Assembly (NCBI RefSeq): GCF_922984935.1
Contig: NC_060071.1
Location: 95,552,561 to 95,616,560 of the forward strand
Length of the DNA stretch: 64,000 bases
From: Meles meles
Taxonomy: Eukaryota; Chordata; Mammalia; Carnivora; Mustelidae
Reading direction: 5' to 3'
Shown: positions 58,070 to 64,000 of the stretch, piece by piece
Layout of the letters: each line of letters opens with the position of its first letter
How positions within the stretch are numbered: position 1 is the first letter of the stretch
Made by a program: the position numbers and the translations under genes
The notes under the pieces: model-generated
Told to the model about the DNA's origin: nothing
Database searches by the model: none
Seen by the model: the letters and a program-made list of their open reading frames with translations, nothing else

Positions 58070-58171
58070 TGTTAATTTAGTTAAGAAATCTCTATACCCA
58101 ACATGGGTTCAAACTCATGATCCTGAGATTAAGACTTACATGCTCTACCAACTAAACTAGCCAGATGCCCC
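58070..58171 (-). mobile_element. Very old short tRNA-Lys SINE, antisense
   Basis: The complement reads GGGGCATCTGGCTAGTTTAG, TTGGTAGAGCATGTAAGTCTTAATCTCAGGATCATGAG, GGGTTGGGT-like end and GAGATTTCTTAACTAAAT. It keeps tRNA-Lys-like anticodon-arm and B-box-like segments and is only about 100 bp, the ancestral 'old' carnivoran type. Flanks actattattatttttgtt / aactattgtttttaag suggest a decayed TSD. Confidence 0.75.
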
Positions 58172-58847
58172 TGAAACTATTGTTTTTAAGTGATTTTTTT
58201 CTCTCTCCAATTCTATTGGTTTTGCTTCACACAGGGACTCTGTTTATTTTGCTTTGTTTTGTTTTCATTTTTTTGTGCATATATATTTATAATTATAATT
58301 TCCTGAAACAAAATGATGTTTATTATTATAAAATTTTTGTGAGTTTTTCTAGAATCATATTTTGCATAAATTATATTTATTTGACTGATCATTCCAGCTC
58401 AATTATGACTGCTGGTTGGATGGTATGTTTTTTTTATCCTTTTGCTTTTATCCTATTTTTAACTTGAATATAAAACTTATCTCCAATTTTATTTATTTAT
58501 TTATTTTTGTCCAGTTTGACAATCTCTGCCCTTTGATTGGAGCAGTTGCTCTATTTACATTTATTGTTGTTATTGATATGATTGGAGTATGTAATTCTTT
58601 TTGCTATGTATTTCTATATGTTTCTTTGTTCTTTTGTTTCTCTATTCTCTCTTTACTACACGTTTTGTGATAAAGTATTTCTTACCTTATCATTTTACCT
58701 CTGTTTTCAATTTTTCTTTGTGTTTGATCTAGGAGTTAAAATAAACATCTTTAATTTTCAGGATCTACTTCAGATACTATTAATTTGGTTTCAGGAGAAT
58801 ACAATAACTTTGCTTTATTATTACTCATTCTCTCTAAACTGTGTGCT

Positions 58848-58871
58848 TGTGTGTATGTGTGTGTGTGTGTT
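58848..58871. repeat. (TG)n microsatellite, short
   Basis: About 11 TG units with one TATG interruption. Confidence 0.85.
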
Positions 58872-60203
58872 TAAAAATTTTTTTTACTGTATTCAGTATT
58901 TCTTTTTCGTTGTGTCATTTCCTTTCTGCAGTACAGCTCCTTCTTTGTGCTGTTATTTATTATTATATAAACAATAATGATATAACTATATGTAACTATA
59001 TATATAGTTTTACATATAAATAGTCTTATATATTATAAATCCACCAGTAAAATTTTATAACTGTTTTTAATGAGCTTGTTTTTGAAAAGTTAGGTGAGAG
59101 AAAAAAAGTAGCAGAAATATTTAATTATATACTTATGCAATCTTTTGTGTTTATCTACATAACTCTCTTTTTTTAAAGACTTAAATACAAATGATTATTT
59201 GTAATAGGCACATGTATAAACAACCTACAAAATTATCTTAATATCACTCTTTATTTCTTCATATGGATTTTAATTACTGCATGGTATCACTTTCTTTCAA
59301 CTGGGAGACCTCTATTTCTATTATGATTTTTCTTAAAGCTTATTAAGGGAATGCCTTTATTTTTTCATCATTTATGAAAGATTGTTTTGGTGAAGTAGTA
59401 TTATTGACTGGCAGATGCTTTTTTCCCATAGTCATTTCCCTGCCTCTGGTCTCCAGTGTTTCAGATGAAAAAGCCGCTCTTAATCCTATTACACTTCCTT
59501 GTATGTAATGAGTTGTTTCAAACATCATCCTTCACGTCTGGCTTTCAGGAATTAAACTTTGAAGATGTCAGTGAATCTCTTTGTCCTTTTCCTACTTATA
59601 TTTCATCCATTTTGAAAAGTGGCCATGATTTCTTCAAATATTTTGTCTGTCTCTTTCATCTCCTTCTCGAACTCTAATTATGTGTATGTTTGTACATTTG
59701 ATAGTGTCCCTCGGGTCTCTGACTCACTATTCTCTTTTACTTCTATGATTTTTTTCTTCAAATTACATCATTTCTGCTAATTCATTTCCAAGGTTACCAA
59801 TTATTCTTTCTGTCTCTGAATTCCAATAAAACTCACAAGCAAACTCTTCCTTAAAGTTTTTATACTTCTCAACTTGATTTCTTTTTTGTAATTTCTAACT
59901 TTTTCTAATTTCTAATTTTTTAGTTATTCCCTTAATTCTTTAAACGTGATTTTCCTTGGTTCTAGAGCATATTTACAACACTTAACTTTGAAGTCTTTGC
60001 AGAGTTCATCGTCCGAGCCACTCAGAAATAGTTTGTTAGTTGTTCTTTTTTTAAAATTATTCTGTATTTAGATCTCAATTTTTTTCTTTCTTTGCATACC
60101 TCCTAAGATTTTGTTGGAAACTGAACATTTTAGATAATATATTATGACAAATTTGGATACCGAACTTCCTCTTCTCTGGGAAGTAGAAGAAAGTGAGTGT
60201 ATT

Positions 60204-60241
60204 TTGTTTTGCTTTGTTTTTTGTGTTTTGTTTTGTTTTGT
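60204..60241. repeat. (TTTTG)n low-complexity repeat
   Basis: Imperfect TTTTG/CTTTG units. Confidence 0.85.
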
Positions 60242-60904
60242 GGTTCTTTGTATTGGCTGAATGAATTGCCTAAACTAATTACATAGTTGCTTTTGTGTTT
60301 TGTCTTTTTTTTTTTTTTTTTCTATTCCATTGGATGCAGGTCCTGATAACTCTGTTTAGTTTAGTTTTCCTTTTTTTGTTGTTATAATCTTGGCTTCCCA
60401 GGAATGCCATCCTTTGCTGATGAATCTTCATGTGTTTTTGAAAACACATTTGAAAGTTTAAAAAGCTTGCAGTCTAACCCAGTTTTTATTTTCTGTCCAG
60501 TCAGAGAGAGAGGCATATACTTTAGGAGGGAGGAGTTTCCTGATATCATTTGAGTGTATGCAAAGTCTGTGCAAGAACATAGCTTTCTAAACCACCAGTT
60601 ATGTGTGAAACTTTGTCACAGCACATTACAGGTGTCTCATTCTTTGAATATGCACATTAAATTTCTGCCTGTTTTGCTGGTCTGTCGCTTGCTCCAACCA
60701 GTATCACAACCACAGCCTAACTGTGATGTTGCCTTTCCTATCTTGTCACAAGGATTTCTATTATTTCTGACAATGTTCCTGGGAATAGTTTTTTCCCTAA
60801 CTCTGAACCAAATCAGATACATCTTCTGGGGCAGCACAACTGCCTGTCCTCCCAGCCTGTCCAACCTTGGTAGAACTGCAGTGCTGGGTTGGGTGTTATA
60901 GCAT

Positions 60905-61386
60905 ATCCATTTCATGTATTTCCCAAAAATCAAGAAAAGGAAAATAAACCATAAGTAAAAACATAATTTTTAATCTCTTTACTTTTTTTTTCTTCCCATA
61001 AAAATTATTTTTTCTGCTAATAAGTTTATCAGCAATTTAGTAATATTACTATTCCTAAACAATACTGGTATTCTATCCATAATAATTTCTTCTTAAATAT
61101 ATCTGAATTCTTAAAGGAAATAAGACATGCCAGATATGAAGAACTTAAAAAGAAATATTAACAGCAAATAGGAAAGTAAATCTTGATTTAATAAGAAAAA
61201 AGTTCTGATAGAAGGGAGGTTTGAATATAATACTTTGCTTAAGGTATCTCTCTCTACCTTAATCTAATGTTCTCAATAATGATAAGAGTAAGGTAAAGTG
61301 TAAGTTATTTTTCATTGTTTGCTTTTTATGTACACTTTTGTCTTGCTAAACAAATGAATTTGGGGCAGCATTATTTGCCAAATTTG
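60905..61386. other. Unassigned AT-rich stretch
   Basis: Nothing recognised. Confidence 0.5.
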
Positions 61387-61400
61387 AGAATCATTTACTA

Positions 61401-61590
61401 CAAACCATAAGAGACTCTTAATCTCACGAAACAAACTGAGGGTTGCTGGAGGGAGCGGAGGAAGGGATAGGGTGAATGGGTTATGGACATTGGGAAGGGT
61501 ATGTGCTGTGGTGCTGTGAATTGTGTAAGATTGATGATTCACAGACCTGTACCCCTGGGAGAAATAATACATTATATGTTAATAAAAAAA
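61401..61590 (+). mobile_element. 190-bp L1 3'-end insertion, 'ATACATTATATGTTAATAAA' type
   Basis: Severely truncated L1: CAAACCATAAGAGACTC... to AATACATTATATGTTAATAAAAAAA. Perfect 14-bp TSD agaatcatttacta at 61387-61400 and 61591-61604. Confidence 0.97.
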
Positions 61591-61639
61591 AGAATCATTT
61601 ACTAGTTCTGTGACTTTATATACATGGCTTTGTCTCTTT

Positions 61640-62000
61640 TCGTTTAATTATAGTAAGAACACATAACCTGAGAACCCATTTTTAAGTGCCCAATACAGTT
61701 TTATTATTAACCATAGGTGCAATGTTGTATGTCAGATCTCTAGAACTTACTCATCTTAACTGAAAACTATATACCTAGTGAACACCAACTCCCCATTTTT
61801 CCCTTCTCCCAGCCCCCAGCAACCACCAATAAACTGTTTCTAGGAGCATGACTATTTTAGATGTATAAGTGTAATAAAGCAATATTATCCATTTGTGACC
61901 AGATAACTTCAACGAGCATCATGTACTCCCAGTTCATCTATGTTGTCCTATATGGCCAAGTATGTTCTTTTTAAAGGCAGAACAATATTCTGTCCTTGGG
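61640..62000 (-). mobile_element. Ancient L1 3' end, antisense
   Basis: Blocks 'taagaacacataacctgagaaccc', 'ttaactgaaaactatatacc', 'aacaccaactccccatttttcccttctcccagcccccagcaaccacc' are the complement of an old L1M 3' UTR. Only the terminal 350 bp or so are recognisable. Confidence 0.65.
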
Positions 62001-63835
62001 ATCTTTAACCTTTGGTTTCTTCATTTCTAAATCAGAGGTAATGGTAGTTTTATTATTGGATCATTATAAATATTAAATGAGATATTGCATACAGGATCCT
62101 AGTACCAGAAATATTGAGGGCTAAATAAGTGCCTGCTGTTTTACTGCAAGTAATAGATATTACTAGTTATATTACTATGAAGAGCTCATTTAGGTAAATT
62201 ACAAACTCTCCAGTCCTCAATTTATTGAAGTATAACAGGTTTCTGGCCGGTCTTGGTGTTTCTGGTGAACTTCAAAGGACCTAATGGTGTAGTTACAGAA
62301 ATAAAACTCAGCCAAGTCTACAACCAAACAGTGTGGAGGATGTTACACTAAGAAAATTAACCCTGTGAGTTTGACCTTTACTTTACCCAAATATGCAGTC
62401 ATTAATTCCCAACAGATAAGGTTGTTACTACTTAGCGGGACCTTGTTGGAAAGAGACAGGTGTGCCTAGGAAAACTTAACATCTCTTCTAACAATTATAA
62501 AAAGAGGTTGTTGAAGGATCTCACTGGAATCTGGCCTTGACTAAGGTGTACTACTGACTCAGAGGCCCTAGTTGGAATATGAAAGTCAGATGTCTTAATC
62601 TCTGATGTGGGGGATATTGTGTGTTCTGCCATGTGTAGTGAGGTCTGTGTGTTGAGTTGAATCTTCCAGCTACATGCATTTTACTTAATGTCTAATGTCT
62701 TAGGTACTTTGTGTTTCTTCAATTCTGATAATTACATAGTATTTACTTTCTAAACTGTAAACATAAACAAATGAAGAATTTTAGTGAAAGACTATATATT
62801 TATATTTGTTTAGGTGAACAAAAGTAGGAATCAATAAGAAGAGAATGTCTTATGAAAACTATTTTCACTCATCCTCAGGATTCTGGGCTACACAAAAAAG
62901 CCACCTGTTTGTTTTTATTTTTGTCTCCAAGACTATCTTTATTCTTTTAATTATTTTCAGTATAGCGTATCATTGAAAGACGGAATAGCTGCATCAGTGA
63001 ACACCATATAAACTCATTGTTCAATGAATGTTTCATTGGTCTCATGCATTTTAACTATAGGACTAACATAATTGAGAGTCTTAATTCTCTTTAATCTTGA
63101 TATCACTGCATTTCCATGAATTTTTCTTCTTATTTGTAGCATGTTTTAAAGGTGGTTTCAATCAGGAGTAAACTCTTCCATTAAAATGTACCCAGTTAAA
63201 AAGAATCACTTGTTGCCCAGACACTGCCAATTGCTTATAGGCATCTTTAATGTCATGATGATGGGCTCTGATAGTGTTTGTGTGGTAATTAGAGACACTG
63301 ATATGTTCACGGTGAGAAATAAAGAAGGTAGGGTCATATTTCACACCTATACATGGTATTTTGGAAATATCTCTACACAAATCATGGGGAACCTAAAACA
63401 TATAAATAAAACCAACTTTTAAAAGGAAGTTTACACTTTTGATTTGATCACAAGCTCTCGATCATGGACCACACCATTCATAACGTTTCCCCCATAGTGT
63501 CAATAACAAAAGACCATGAAAGGATTAAAGACACGGAATGACTATTTTTTTATTCACCAAATATTTAATAAGCATATGCCATATTCATGATATTGTGCTA
63601 GAATCAATTGTAATTCCAAGATGAATCCAACAGACCTTAATCTATGGTCTTTCATCTCCCTGCCCTACCTGTGTACACTACTTTTTGATGCTGGGGCTAG
63701 GAATCTGTGAAATACATTTTTCTTTGGCTAACTGAATTCCTATTAGTCTCAGCTGAGAAAGGAACTGGCTTTTTTTCTTTTTTCCTGCTTTTCTTACCAA
63801 GGTTATCTCAACAGTGCTTCTTCACCAATAGCATT
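62001..63835. other. Unassigned intergenic DNA
   Basis: No gene recognised. The two overlapping frames at 63162-63422 (one per strand) have no recognisable motif. The 62240-62620 part is less AT-rich and may be an old repeat. Confidence 0.45.
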
Positions 63836-63857
63836 CTGTTTTGTTTTGTTTTGTTTT
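63836..63857. repeat. (TTTTG)n low-complexity repeat
   Basis: Four TTTTG units, next to an L1 tail complement. Confidence 0.85.
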
Positions 63858-63864
63858 TAATCAT

Positions 63865-64000
63865 TTTATTTTATTTTTTTCATCACGATAAGTATACTCT
63901 TTAATACCTATCCCCTATTTCTACCATCCCCCTACCCACCTCCCCTCTGGTAACTAGCAGTTTGTTTTCTATCCTTAAGAGTCTGCTTCTTGGGGCACTT
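63865..64000 (-). mobile_element. Older L1 3' UTR, antisense, cut by the window edge
   Basis: 'catcacgataagtatactctttaatacc...cctacccacctcccctctggtaactagcag' parallels the 3' UTR complement at 26018-26095. The last nine bases (GGGGCACTT) depart from the L1 and may be the head of another SINE, but the window ends there. Confidence 0.8.

Larger units (their letters stand above)
57300..60890 (-). mobile_element. Long ancient L1/HAL1-like block, antisense
   Basis: The complement carries recognisable old L1 regions: endonuclease-side ORF2 at about 57590-58190 and 58500-58600 ('ctttgattggagcagttgctctatttacatt'), an ORF1-ORF2 inter-region at about 58740-59200, and an ORF1/5' region with the HAL1/L1 phrases 'tcttcaaatattttgtctgtctctttcatctccttctcgaactctaattatgtgtatg' near 59630 and 'gttggaaactgaacattttagataatatattatg' near 60110. 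All frames are destroyed. It may be more than one element; 57300-57520 looks more like ORF1 and is out of order. It contains an old SINE (58070-58171), a tail-like insertion (57521-57552) and TG and TTTTG microsatellites. Confidence 0.55.

Noticed and set aside
60554..60933. 115- and 98-codon overlapping frames on opposite strands
   Set aside because: At the 5' end of an ancient L1/HAL1-like block; no motif and both strands open equally.
63162..63422. Overlapping frames of 72 and 78 codons on opposite strands
   Set aside because: No family recognised, open on both strands, no splice or poly(A) context; treated as chance.
1..64000. CRISPR arrays, operons, ribosome binding sites or bacterial genes
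   Set aside because: Repeats are mammalian SINE/LINE/microsatellite; no prokaryotic gene organisation anywhere.

Overview
The window is nuclear DNA of a carnivoran mammal and consists almost entirely of repeats. The diagnosis rests on about two dozen copies of the tRNA-Lys-derived CAN SINE (head GGGGCGCCTGGGTGGCTCAG, CT-rich middle, AATAAATAAAATCTT tail) and on many LINE-1 (L1) copies of several ages. The SINE type, with its CTGCCTGCCTCTCTGCC middle, suits a caniform carnivore, probably a musteloid; that last step is inference. I find no host protein-coding gene, rRNA or functional tRNA gene. Apart from the L1 ORFs, the open frames are either antisense shadows of L1 ORF2 or random AT-rich frames.

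Layout. 1-7.3 kb: ancient plus-strand L1 remains, broken by a younger minus-strand L1 (1341-2670) and a SINE. 7.46-9.57 kb: a young 5'-truncated L1 with what looks like a short 3' transduction. 11.38-13.67 kb: a sister young L1 rearranged by twin priming, inside a 15-bp target-site duplication (TSD). 15.0-16.9 kb: another twin-primed L1, inserted in the tail of an older SINE. 17.3-18.25 kb: a degenerate solitary LTR. 18.6-20.1 kb: an ancient inverted L1. 22.1-22.9 kb: a LINE-2 tail. 23.3-25.1 kb: three SINEs. 25.9-28.0 kb: an old L1 split by a SINE and carrying a long TA run. 28-36.6 kb: mostly unrecognised AT-rich DNA with scattered SINEs, a possible LTR and two tiny L1 pieces.

36.65-43.46 kb is the centrepiece: a full-length minus-strand L1 within one TSD pair. 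It has a CpG-bearing 5' UTR that starts at a YY1-type motif, an uninterrupted 304-codon ORF1, an ORF2 broken by at least six lesions, and three successive L1 3' ends in tandem. 43.6-53.5 kb: more SINEs, truncated L1s and CA microsatellites. 54-64 kb: a long ancient minus-strand L1/HAL1-like block (57.3-60.9 kb), AT-rich repeats with a perfect palindrome, a short L1 3'-end insertion and old L1 tails.

Nothing works together as a pathway. The one interacting system is retrotransposition: L1 machinery mobilised both the L1 copies and the SINEs, and their TSDs, inversions, truncations and nesting give a relative chronology. Repeat classes and most boundaries are my reading of the sequence against remembered consensus features; no database search was run. 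Boundaries without a stated TSD are approximate.
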